In this document: positions 20,860 to 30,975 of the stretch, one piece after another
Layout of the letters: the number at the start of each line of letters is the position of its first letter
Numbering within the stretch: position 1 is the first letter of the stretch
Assembly: GCF_003286085.1 (NCBI RefSeq)
Contig: NW_020825482.1
Coordinates: 39,015-103,014 of the forward strand
DNA length: 64,000 nt
Direction: 5' to 3'
Origin: Drosophila persimilis
Lineage: Eukaryota; Arthropoda; Insecta; Diptera; Drosophilidae
Notes under the pieces: model-generated
What the model was told of the DNA's origin: nothing
Database searches by the model: none
The model's input: the letters and a program-made list of their open reading frames with translations, nothing else
Translations under genes and position numbers: made by a program

Positions 20860-22985
20860 TTAATAATTGCAAATCTTTAACCTATCCTTATGTACTTTCT
20901 GAGTTTTGTTTTTATTATCGGAGATTATGACGTTATCTCTTTCTCCGATACTTTCTACTCTATATGGTCCTATATATTTAAAATCTAGCTTATGTCCTGT
21001 TTCATTTTTCAATAAAACTTTATCTCCTACAGCTAAATTTAAATCTTTTAACTTTAAGTCATAGAGCTGTTTATTTTTAATTTTATGCTCCTCGAGCATA
21101 ATCCTTGCTCGTTTATATGCTATTTCTAATCTATATTTACTCTCTTTAGAGTAATCATCTATGTTATATAGAGGTGCTATTCTATCTATAGTATTAAATT
21201 GAACTGGTAAGTTTGAAGTCTTACCGAAAACTAGCTCATATGGACAATAATCATGTGCCATAGAGGGGGTTGTATTAAAACAATATACGAAGTATTGCAG
21301 CCATACATCCCAATCTGATTTGTCAGCTGAGATGTATGAGCGTATGAACTCGTTAAATGTTCTGTGGCTTCGCTCCACGGTTCCTACAGTCTGGTGATGA
21401 TGTGCAGTAGAAGTTATGTTTTTGATGTTTAGATTTTTACATAAGTCTTCAATTATTGAATTTTTATATTCTGTTCCCATGTCCGTAATGAACGTCTTCA
21501 TTGGACCGTACTTTAGAATAAAATTTTCAAAAATAGCTTTAGCTACTGTATTTGCACTTTTGTTTCTAATAGGTATGGCAACAAGGTATTTTGTCAGGTC
21601 TCATATTAAGGTGACTGCATATTCATTTCCTTGTTCTGATTTAGGAAGTGGACCGATCGTATCCACTATTACCCTATCAAAAGCCATGTATGGTGTTTCT
21701 GTAATAGTCAATGGAGTTATTGTGTGCTTGGTTACTTTAGCTTTTTGGCATTTTGGACATTTTCGTATGTAATTGGTTATTTCTTTAGTCATACCTTTCC
21801 AAAAATAATGTCTTTTGACCTTGGCCAAGGTTTTTGTTATGCCTGTATGTCCTCCTTGTATGGGATCATCATGTAATGTAGACAGTATTGCTTCTTTTTC
21901 TTTTTCATTTTTAATTAGGGTCACCGGGTTGAGTAGCGCTACTCTTATTGTTCGTAATATTTTATTGCCCATATTTTTAAAATTATCCATTGAAATGTAT
22001 TCAAAGATATTTTCCCACGGTGCCACTTTGAGTTGGCTGATTTTTTGTTTACCGGCTTGCGTTTCAAGCCTTTGGAAAAACTGACCTAAGTCAAGGGTTC
22101 CATTAGTATACAAATCGCTAACGTCATATCTTGCAGTAATTTTTTTTCCATGTTTGAAAAAACATAAATTATTATTTACATGCAAGGTCACTACTTTACG
22201 TACTTCGTCATTGTTGATGACTTCATATACGTTGGGCTTTGAAGCTTTTGTTAGAGATTGCCTAGGCAATTCTATTTTTTCTTTTCCTGCGCAGGATTTC
22301 TGTCTACTCTGTTGCCTGGTAGTGACTTTCAGGACTTTATTTGTTTTTTGTATGTTTTTCAGGTCTGTGATGGTTATTCTTGATAACGCATCTGCTACAT
22401 GATTATCTTTACCCTTTAGATACTCGACTGTAAAGTCGTATTCTTCTAATTCGAGCCGCATGCGTGTGAGTTTTGAGCTAGGATTGACCATTGAAAATAG
22501 GTATGTTAGTGGTCTGTGATCCGTTTTTACTGTAAAGTGTTTACCATAGATATATGGTCGAAAATGGGTAATTGCCCAATGAATTGCTGCTAATTCCTGT
22601 TCTGTAGTACTTTTGTTACTTTCACCTTTTGTGAATGAACGTGATGCATATGCTAATGGGAGTTGGAGTCCGTTATGGTTTTGAGTTAAAACCGCTCCAC
22701 ATGCTTGTTTACTAGCATCGGTGATTATGCAAAATTCTTTCTGAAAATCTGGGTACTGTAACAGAGTGGGTTCCATAAGTTTATCTTTTAAATATTGGAA
22801 TGCATTTTGACATTCAGTTGACCACTCAAAGGGGACATTCTTTTTACATAATCTAGTTATGTGCCGGGAATAGTCGGCGAAGTTTTTAATAAAACGTCTA
22901 TAATAATTGCAAAATGCAATAAATCGTCTAGCGCTGTCCGCATCATGTGGGACTGGATAGTTTTTGCTCTTTGCCTTTATAGGGG
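20860..22985 (-). pseudogene. Element D pol C-terminal half: RT tail, RNase H, integrase
   Basis: Reading begins near 22985 with the RT thumb (ARRFIAFCNYYRRFI), then RNase H (IITDASKQACGAVL, STTEQELAAIHWAI, KTDHRPLTYL, NHVADALSRI). Integrase follows with its zinc region (HDDPIQGGHTGITKTL ... CPKCQ), first catalytic Asp in VDTIGPLP, second in ITDMGTEYKNS, and Glu in GTVERSHRTFNEF. It ends VHKDRLKICNY with a stop at 20860. One nonsense codon (TGA, 21601-21603) replaces the Cys of the LICDL-type motif. The catalytic residues are otherwise present. The close similarity to F integrase marks both as 412/mdg1 type. Confidence 0.87.
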
Positions 22986-24107
22986 TTGTAGCTCATATTG
23001 CTCATATTTTTGAATTCGTTTGTTTCTCGTTACAATTGTTTTTGGTTTATACTTTTGTTCATTTAGAATTTGCCTTAAACATCTCTATGGTTATTTTTGT
23101 GGACGCACCTCATCCATTATGGTCCGGTCCGAGACGGTTGTGCCTATCCTGTCCAGCCAGACTCGGACCGTACCGCAGTGCCACCGCCGGCCGTTCTCAG
23201 CGCGCAAGCCCCTTAGGGCGGAGGGCGACGAGGGGGCGCCGCTCACGAGAGCGTGCTGCTTGTGCTTTACCATCTGATGGACTGATGGACCGTATTGTCC
23301 ATTGGCCATTGGCCGTGTTGGAAGTCGGCCTTGGCCTGACCCGGAGCTGGTGCTACCGATGCCCGTCTACCCACTGATGGCTGGGTCGGGGACGGAGAGG
23401 AGGCGGTTCCGTGTGGCACGGGGCTGAGGTGGGGACCTGGCGCGTCGGCGATTACACGAACGGGACACACACACCAATGCATTTTGAAGTTTTTATATTT
23501 TTTTTTGTACGATTTTTTTTTCAGAGTTTTTGCAGTTGTCCTGATACATTATCTACTAGGTCACATTTAGGTTAGTCTTCCTTTTTGTTTTTGTTTTAGT
23601 GTATTTTTTTTTATGTATTCTTTTTTTTTTTTGTTTTTTTTTTTTTTCATTGATATACTTTGGTCTGATATTCCTCCTTTGTCATTGCCAAGTCCTCTAT
23701 GTTCGTTTTTAAACACTATCTAAATTTTTTTTTTTTTTTTTATTATTTGCTATTCATTTATTCTTTTCAATTATAAAAAAAATTACTAAAAAATCTTTTT
23801 TTTTTCTCATGGACACACATATCTATATACCCTTCCTTTTTTTTTTTTTTTACTCTTTAAAATTTCATCAATATAAATTTTTTTTTATATATATTTGATC
23901 AAAATGAAGGAAGAAAAAAAAATGTTAAGGGACATGTGATCGATTTACAGGTTTTTCATTATATAATTCAATATCGATCACATGGTTTTAGTAATAGCCT
24001 AACAGAGGTTAGTATTTTCAAGTTGCACTTTAAGGGTGCTTCAACTCGAGATAGAATATTATAATTATTGGCAATATGAGGCATGGCATTTCTGCAGCTC
24101 AATTGCG
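22986..24107 (-). other. Element D internal region of unknown origin
   Basis: No gag, protease or RT can be read here. A GC-rich block (about 23097-23482) contrasts sharply with long T runs on the plus strand at 23480-23930 (A-rich in the element sense). The GC block has minus-strand open frames at 23267-23482 and 23091-23309 of about 70 codons with no motif I recognise. It may be captured host or foreign sequence, or a remnant of gag too diverged to read. Confidence 0.4.
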
Positions 24108-24527
24108 TTACTTCGCACCAGTGCGAAGTTGTTTATTGATTTCCTTGATGCGCTCTTGGCAGCGTTGTCGGTCCTCTTCATTTGTATATGTTTTTCCCAG
24201 GTCCCGCTCCAGACGTCGTTGTTGAAGCAGCCGTTTGATCCGGCCGCCCCTCTTTGTTTTCTTCCTTGGGCGTTTTTCTTGTCGTGCCCTGTACTCAGCT
24301 ATTGTGAGTGGGCGTGGTCCATCGTTTGGATACACTTCTAATGCCTCTTGTAGGCTGAGTGCGTCCCTTTGCTCGGTAGGAGCAGCGTCGGCGAAGTCTG
24401 GTGCATTTTCTGCTGCTGGAGTGGTTGTGTTACTGTCCATCGACGGTGCAAGGGGCGGTCCTATGCCACTCGCACTTATATTATTGGTCCTTGCTGGGTC
24501 TGGTGGGGCCGGTGCTGGTCTTCGCAC
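24108..24527 (-). CDS. Small ORF in element D leader (unknown function)
   Basis: This 139-codon frame lies about 440 bp inside the 5' LTR. Residues 1-60 are Pro/Ala-rich and disordered-looking. Residues 70-139 are strongly basic and probably helical (ARQEKRPRKKTKRGGRIKR, then alternating Arg/Glu to the end), suggesting RNA or DNA binding. The position and basic end recall the small 5' ORF described in 412/mdg1-group elements, but that is from memory and unverified. It could also be the surviving N-terminus of gag. Intact ORF status in a defective element is notable. Confidence 0.5.
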   Translation of the reverse strand: MRRPAPAPPDPARTNNISASGIGPPLAPSMDSNTTTPAAENAPDFADAAPTEQRDALSLQEALEVYPNDGPRPLTIAEYRARQEKRPRKKTKRGGRIKRLLQQRRLERDLGKTYTNEEDRQRCQERIKEINKQLRTGAK

Positions 24528-24948
24528 AGGTTTTTATATTGCGTGTACGCTCTTTGTAGCGCGGGCTGTTATATCTCCTTGGGTATTATATATTCCTGGC
24601 CGCATTGTAGCCGCCAAATTTAAGGGTATAAATTATAATGCAACATGGGTTTGTGCGTAATATCGTCGGCAGTCGTGCATGGGTCTGGCGAAACGGCTGG
24701 TTTGGCTTTCTGCTGGGTTTTTTTTTTTTTCTTGGCACTGGCACTGGGGACAACACTGTTTCAATAGTTTTTCCAATTTTCTTTTGACTTGGTCCGATTT
24801 TTTAAAACAAAATCACATAGTATTTTAATTTTTTTTTTTTTTTTCGGCCATTCTTTGTCTTTCAAAATTTTAACACTTTTTTTGAAAAAATTTCTCTCTT
24901 TTTTTTTCTCTCAATCCTTAGATTGATCCATCGCGTAGGACATATCGA

Positions 24949-24966
24949 GTCCTGTCACGGTCGCCA
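24949..24966 (-). other. Element D primer-binding site (tRNA-Arg type)
   Basis: The plus strand reads GTCCTGTCACGGTCGCCA directly before the LTR. In the element sense this is TGGCGACCGTGACAGGAC, fitting the 3' end of a Drosophila tRNA-Arg plus CCA, the primer reported for 412 and mdg1. The match seems to extend four more bases (TCGA, 24945-24948). No bases separate it from the LTR. Confidence 0.8.
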
Positions 24967-25357
24967 TGTAAAATGAAATGTTCAAATCCTTTTTGTTGGA
25001 TCGTTGGGGCTCAACCCTCCGATCTGTTTTATTGTGATTTTTGTTCTGTATTTTACAATTGTGGGTTGGGCTTTTGTAAGCCAAAAGCCGCGGAGCTGCG
25101 CTGCCAGTGACGCCGGCAGCGGAGCGGCAGAACTATGTGTTCTTATCTCTTATATGTTAATATGTATATGCTCAGCGCTGTTGGCAGCGAGAGCGCGAGG
25201 GAAGATATATGTGTGTATGCATGTATATTAGTGCCGTCAAGTCATGGGAACATGCTGACGCTGCACTTGGGTCGCTCGAGGCATTCTTGAGTGAATCGTA
25301 ATACGATCACCCAGAATGTCTGGGACTTTATTGTTACGTAAACACTGAAACAAAGTG
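24967..25357 (-). repeat. Element D 5' LTR, proximal part (interrupted by C)
   Basis: The first 391 bp of the D LTR, identical to the left copy except at about one position (GTGGGTTGGG here, GTGGTTTGGG there). It ends at AGTG (25354-25357), the target duplication of element C. The remaining 90 bp are at 42091-42180, where the end reads GCATACTACA rather than GCATATTACA. Confidence 0.88.
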
Positions 25358-27663
25358 TGTAGGGGCCGAATTAAGGGAACGAGTATAGAACATCACGGAT
25401 AAGCATAGTTTTCTTTTGGTAATGCTTAAAAGTGCAGAGACATAGTAACTCCGAAAGTGGATCGTAAGCTGCAAGCTTTCCGAAAAGCTTTCTAAAGAGA
25501 GTCGGCGCGCAGCGCACGCATTTAAGCGAAAGACGTCACGTTTACCTTGACCCAAGAGAGTAGCGTAGCGTAGGGACAGCATAGATTAAAAGCTTGCCCA
25601 AAAGTTCGCTCAAATGGGCGAAAGATCATCCGATTATGCAGTTTAAATTCCCAACATCATCCGATTATGCAGTTAAAGTTCCTAAGATCATCCGATTATG
25701 CAGTTAAAATTCCCCAAATATCATCCGATCTTCGAGCTTTTGGTTCGGTACCGCTTGTCTGAACTTGCAGAAGTTGGGCTGGAGTATTGACAAAGAATCG
25801 ATTGATTAAAGCGGACGTGTTTGTGCTATACTCGGGAATAAATAAATATATATATTTAGCCAACGAACAGTTCTGGCAACTACGCCATACCTCGTGAACC
25901 GAGTTCAATAAAGACCCAGAATCAGGAGTAATTAACCAGGAAAGCAGTGTAAAGAAAAGAAAACATAGCTGGTATGTCCGTGATTAATTTGGAAAGTGTT
26001 CGTGGTAAAATATATATATATGAATTTGTGTTATAGGACGGCGGCCCGTAGCCACGGTACCGCTCGTGCGATCATCAGTCGCATAGGAGTGCATATACGG
26101 TGTGGTCTATGAGAGGAGTGTTGCCGGTGGATTGATAAGACAAGTAGTAAACCCGCGGGAGGCACCGAGCAGCGAAACCTGCAGCTTGACGTTGTCCGTC
26201 GCAAGCCTCAACAACCGTGTGGATGCACGGCGAAAACCAAGAGGCGCCTCCGGACCCTTATTTTTGGCGCCGTTGACGCCACCCGTTTATCGAGCCTCCA
26301 ATGAGAGTGTAGTCCGCAGACCGACGTCAAATTTGATCGGCAACCTGAAGCCCAGCTAAGGAGTTAATTTACCCCATCTTCAAGTGATTTAGCTGCGCCA
26401 GCGACACCCAATAATGAACTCGAATTGATTGCATTATTGTTGGATTCTTCCGGAGGCGCAGTCCTACTCAGCCTGGCTGACATGACTCTCGATCACGGCA
26501 ATAGAGGACCATAGTTACTCGTGGATGTAACACAAGCCCCTTTTTCCTCTAGATTTCATGTGCCAGGCTAAAAACCATTCTCTTTCGTCACACGATGTAT
26601 ACAGTTTTATAGTTAGTTATGTAACACAGCCAACATAATGGTTTTTGGAAACTAATGGGTATGAGAGCAACATTAATTTTCCTTGAGATTACAAAGCAGT
26701 ACACTCTAGTACGCTCATGTGCACATATACTCGTATTAAATATCTTTTCTTTTCCTTAGAATTATGCACCAACGTCATCATTGAGCTCAACGATCACGAA
26801 TGGAAAAAGCGGTACTAGCCTACCAAAAGCGCTGTGAGTTTGTAAATAAGAACAAGTACATATATGCACTGAGCTGGGAAGTAACCTGCGTGTTACATGT
26901 AATTTTCTATTGATATTCCCTTTATAAATCCGTAACCATAATGTATTGGTACCTCTCACCCCTTTAGAATCTGTTACCCATATATGATGGTCATTTTTAA
27001 ATCTTTATTTTTCTTAATATTTCTTCGCCATTCCTTACTAATATATTAAGCTATCGAGACACAACAAAAATGGATTTAATTATAAGTTAAGAAAACCCCC
27101 CCCCAAGAATTTAGTTATATGATTAGGGATTTATTGAAATATATATATATAATGATATTGATTTTGAAGTACAACCCTAATATGTTCTAAATTCAGTACT
27201 CCGCCCTCAGAAAGGCATGATCGAAGTGGTGGGATGATAACTGTTTAACGTTATTCAAGGGTCTATACGGTCAGGTTACCTGTATAGCATAGGTCGGGAG
27301 GGTAGAGAAGATAGAGATACTCACTAACACCGGAGTTTCTCATCATTTGAGTAGAGTAATTGATAAGTATGTCCACACTTTCCACAACCAACTTGTTAGT
27401 CCCATAACCAATTCATGGCTCCGGTTAAACCTGGATTCTGTTGTTAGTTTTATGTTTGGTTCTTCTTTTTTTTTTATTATTATTTTATTATTTTTAAATG
27501 TGCACCTAAAACATTATGCGAGTGTGTGTCAGTATGTGATAGGAGAGAGTAGAACGAACCCCGACAATCCGGCGAGCTTAGTCAGAGCATAGCTAGAGGT
27601 GCACACGAAATCTCTTCATACTAGTATGGGTAAACGACAGCTATCCCACACCTGCACGCTACA
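25358..27663 (+). repeat. Element C 5' LTR
   Basis: The repeat runs from TGTAGGGGCC to CGCTACA. It is unusually long for an insect LTR and contains a run of 3.5 direct repeats of about 31 bp (ATCATCCGAT starting at 25625, 25656, 25687 and 25720), an AATAAATA motif near 25840 and a C run at 27100. Small open frames inside it (for example 26102-26359) occur identically in the other LTR and show no protein motif. Confidence 0.88.
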
Positions 27664-27667
27664 TAAT

Positions 27668-27685
27668 TGGCGCCCAACGTGGGGC
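27668..27685 (+). other. Element C primer-binding site (tRNA-Lys type)
   Basis: TGGCGCCCAACGTGGGGC lies four bases after the LTR. Its complement fits the 3' end of Drosophila tRNA-Lys (CUU) plus CCA as I recall it, the primer also used by gypsy. A 724-bp untranslated leader (27686-28409) follows, with no open frame of note. Confidence 0.82.
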
Positions 27686-28409
27686 CCGAAGGGACATGAT
27701 CTCTCGTAAAGTTGGTACTTAACTTTAGTACCAGAGGCATGTCATTCTGGGGCTAGGCTCCACCATAGCTCTATATTCCATCCAAAACAATAATTCTTTG
27801 GTAATACTATACTGATAGATCTCTTCGGGTGGGAGTACGACAGCTGTTGCATACGGAACCTACGACTATTTTTCATGGTTGGAAAAGTCGACCTGTGTAT
27901 AATCTGTTGTCTCTTCCTCCGGATGGACTATCTTATATAGGTAGTTACAATATACAGATATCACGATATAGGACTCCACCAACGAGATAGCTAAAGATGT
28001 TGATTTGGGGAACTGCGGGAGTTATTCAAAAGACGGATACCCCGACTCAAAGTTATATTCATTAAATTATCTTGAGCTTGGCTGTAGAGATTCCTTTATC
28101 AAATTCTAGTTGGGTTAGGAAAAAGTCGCAGATTTTAGGAATCACGATCTTCTACTTATGATAAGTAGAGACTGTCCATTATGCGGACTTATACCTTCAA
28201 AACTGGTAATAGAACTGGCCAACATACACAACTTAATTACTCAACTATTCAAATCGAAACGTACAGTTAGTGGTAGACCACCTAGATCATGCCTGGAGAG
28301 GGCGAACATATTAAGTAAATTCCAAATTCGTTAACTCATATTTGCATATTAGTTTCATAATTTTATTTTCATTATTATTTTTTTTTTTATTAAGAAATTC
28401 ATACAAATC

Positions 28410-29987
28410 ATGGCGGTCCACCGAAGTAATGAAAATTTAGCTTCGGCATTGATCAATCCAGACTCGCTTTGCATTATTTTCCAGGGAAATTTGCGGCAAG
28501 ATCAGTTAATAGCTACCACGCCTTGTCACCACCGATTTCATAATACGTGCGTATGCGAACATTTGAAAAGCGAAAAGTCTTGTCCAGTGTGCAAGTCGGA
28601 ATGCGAACCTGGTAGACTGCGTTACGAAAATAATACTCTAGCAGCCGAATTACACCTAAGCTCTGGCTCCATACCACCTAATGTTCGGGGAAACGAAGAC
28701 AATGGGACGGTACAACTAGATCCAACCTTATTACGTAGAAAAGGGAGAACCAACAGCCGAGGTCGAGGGCGAGGAGCAACCCCTAAACGAGGAATGCAAA
28801 CAAGGTATCAAGCTAGTTTAGATCAATATTTATCCGAGAGTCGACAGTCGGTTAGTAGCAACGGAAATAGGTCACTTAGTAACGCTCAACCTGAAAACCT
28901 TACGAATTACATCCATTCGGTCATGCAAAACCAGGAGAAATCTATGATGGAAAACCTTAGTTCGTTCATAAAAACTTCCATCGAACAAACTATACAGGCC
29001 CAGTTTTCCAATATGAATTTAGCCGCAGCGGTTGCTACGGGTAACGGAGGTCCCTCAGAGTCACACGGTAATGTTAGACGAGACGTAGACAATGATAGTT
29101 ACATGGTTAGAGGCGATTCCCAAGGAAGAACTCCTAGGAGTAGTCAAACAGCCGGAAATGTAGCACCGGCAAAAGCGGCAAATATCCTACTAAGCTGGCG
29201 TCTTAAATTTGATGGTTCTCGAGACGCAATGCACGTAGAAGAATTTCTATATCGCGTTCGTGCTCTTACAGGACAGACTCTGGGGAATGATGATCAGTTA
29301 CTTTGCGACAATCTGCATCTGCTTTTCACAGGTAAAGCCAGCGATTGGTTCTGGGATTTTCATCGAAGAAACCACCAATACTCCTGGTCATCGTTCTGTA
29401 CAGCGTTTAGGCAAAGATTCGACGATCAGAAAGATGATTTTGACCTTTGGGAAATGATACGGAAACGTCAACAGAAGGACAACGAATCCTTCGAAGATTT
29501 TCAGTCAGACATTGAGAAGTTAGTGGCACGTCTTTCACACGAGATAAGCGAATTCAAGCTGATCGATATTCTTAAGCGGAATGCGAAAAGTGCTCTGCGA
29601 TATGAGCTTTTGCATTTAAAAATACAGAATAGAAGTGAGTTGAGGGAGGAAGTTAAAAAGCATGAACACTTCTGTAAAGATGCTGGCAACTTCCTACAGA
29701 GAAACAGGGTAACTAGACCTCACGTATCAGAAATTCAGAGTGAGGAAGAAGAACTCGAAGAAGAGAGTATCTCCGAGCTACGCCGCAAGCGGTTTGTTTG
29801 CTGGAATTGCGACAAAACAGGTCATCGGTTTGAAGATTGCGTAGCAGAACGCCGAGTCTTCTGTTATGGCTGCGGGGCGAAAAATACTTTTAAGCCAAAG
29901 TGCGAAAAATGTAACCCATCGGAAAACCGCAAGCGGGATGCGCAAACCAACACCATTCTGACGCATCCGGCAATGATGACAGAATGA
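28410..29987 (+). CDS. Element C gag with N-terminal RING-H2-like motif
   Basis: A 525-residue capsid protein. Residues 21-61 carry a RING-H2 spacing: C21, (F24 where the second Cys is expected), C39, H41, H44, C47, C58 and C61. Residues 115-125 are Arg/Gly-rich. Residues about 255-420 form a Ty3-type capsid domain (WRLKFDGSRDAMHVEEFLYR, ASDWFWDF, AFRQRF). The C-terminus has one CCHC knuckle (CWNCDKTGHRFEDC, 464-477) and one Cys-only pair (CYGCG...CEKC, 485-501). The ATG at 28410 is the first in frame after the leader. The stop overlaps the pol start by four bases (ATGA). The frame is intact, consistent with recent activity. The RING-like part is not something I know from gag proteins. Confidence 0.87.
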   Translation: MAVHRSNENLASALINPDSLCIIFQGNLRQDQLIATTPCHHRFHNTCVCEHLKSEKSCPVCKSECEPGRLRYENNTLAAELHLSSGSIPPNVRGNEDNGTVQLDPTLLRRKGRTNSRGRGRGATPKRGMQTRYQASLDQYLSESRQSVSSNGNRSLSNAQPENLTNYIHSVMQNQEKSMMENLSSFIKTSIEQTIQAQFSNMNLAAAVATGNGGPSESHGNVRRDVDNDSYMVRGDSQGRTPRSSQTAGNVAPAKAANILLSWRLKFDGSRDAMHVEEFLYRVRALTGQTLGNDDQLLCDNLHLLFTGKASDWFWDFHRRNHQYSWSSFCTAFRQRFDDQKDDFDLWEMIRKRQQKDNESFEDFQSDIEKLVARLSHEISEFKLIDILKRNAKSALRYELLHLKIQNRSELREEVKKHEHFCKDAGNFLQRNRVTRPHVSEIQSEEEELEEESISELRRKRFVCWNCDKTGHRFEDCVAERRVFCYGCGAKNTFKPKCEKCNPSENRKRDAQTNTILTHPAMMTE

Positions 29988-30499
29988 AAGAGCAAACTTT
30001 CCAAGAAAACACCTCCAACCCGGATTGTCCAAAAATTCGATCTAATAGGTCCCTTGTAGAGGCACAAACCCAGACGGAGGAGATAGATATAGATGGTGAA
30101 AGTTCCCGTTCAGATAAGCTAGAATTAAAGTATCAACCAAAACGTTCGACCATACGATTAAGGCAATTCTGGACCAAGGTAAAGAAGGTGCGAAAAAGAC
30201 TTGTCTCGTCGGTCCTTTTGAGCTCCGATAACAGATTATTTATAGAACTAAGCATAGAAGAACAAAACTTCATGGCCTTGCTAGATTCGGGGGCGACGAT
30301 AAGCTGTCTTGGAAGTGAAGCCGCTAAGTCGTTCGCGCAACACGCCAAGGCAAAGAAATGCTCCGGAAATATTCGAACGGCCAATAATGAATCTTGTAAA
30401 GTAGTAGCGAAAATTACAGTACCCATAACTTTTCGCGATCATACTAAGGAGATAGAATTTTTCATAATACCCGCCTTGAAACAAAATGTGTATTTAGGG
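29984..30499 (+). pseudogene. Element C pol, 5' part: protease (split by element B)
   Basis: The frame begins with an ATG overlapping the gag stop, so pol may be made by reinitiation or a frameshift. About residue 100 carries the protease active site ALLDSGATISCLG, followed by ITVPITFRDHTKEIEFFIIPAL. The frame is intact to 30499, where B inserted. TAGGG (30495-30499) is repeated at 36944-36948 and the same reading frame continues there. The only break in pol is the insertion. Confidence 0.88.
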
Positions 30500-30975
30500 T
30501 GTTGAGACAACGAGCTTTTTCGCTGACTATGATTGTTCAATAATTTCACAATTTATTAATTTCCGAAAACGTTATAAATTTTATTATAGGTATTTTGTGT
30601 GTTGAGGGTGGCCGAAGATGCCAGAGCCTTTTACAATAGTATTAGAGTGACACACTTGGATGAGGCAAGCGAGCCGATCTCGAGCCAAAGTAATAGATTG
30701 GGGACAAAAAGGGTCTGTTCTCCAACTATATCAAGCGGTAACTGTTTGAGCAGGCGCAGCTGCTGACGGCTTAGCGACGGCATAGGAAAGAAAAGATAAC
30801 AAGAGCGAGCATAGATAAGAATAGATGATTAAATGAGAGCATGTTGCTGAGCGAGCATAGATAAAGCTACGCTTACGTTACGTTAGTTTAGTATAATGAC
30901 CAAAATAGAAAAGAAAGTGAATTGATAGGCAATAAAACAATGGTATAAAATTTACACTCGGGCTTCGCCCGAACA
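30500..30975 (-). repeat. Element B 3' LTR (left) and adjoining polypurine tract
   Basis: 476 bp from TGTTGAGAC to CCCGAACA on the plus strand. The inner side (30978-30989) reads CTCCCCCCGTGG, a purine tract CCACGGGGGGAG on the element strand, two bases from the LTR. The LTR end forms a perfect hairpin (TCGGGC TTC GCCCGA, 30959-30973). The last codons and stop of the B polyprotein lie in the first 24 bases of this LTR. Confidence 0.9.

Noticed and set aside
23091-23482. GC-rich block considered as a host exon
   Set aside because: Frames are short, without splice signals I can defend, and it is inside element D. Kept as unknown captured DNA in the findings instead.
26102-26359. 85-codon open frame in element C LTR, repeated at 40523-40780
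   Set aside because: It lies wholly inside an LTR, has no recognisable motif, and its duplication is explained by the LTR pair.
27668-27685. tRNA-like 3' end considered as a tRNA gene
   Set aside because: Only the 18 bases complementary to a tRNA end are present directly after an LTR, so it is a primer-binding site. The same applies to the sites at 8094, 9791, 24949, 36448 and 63331.
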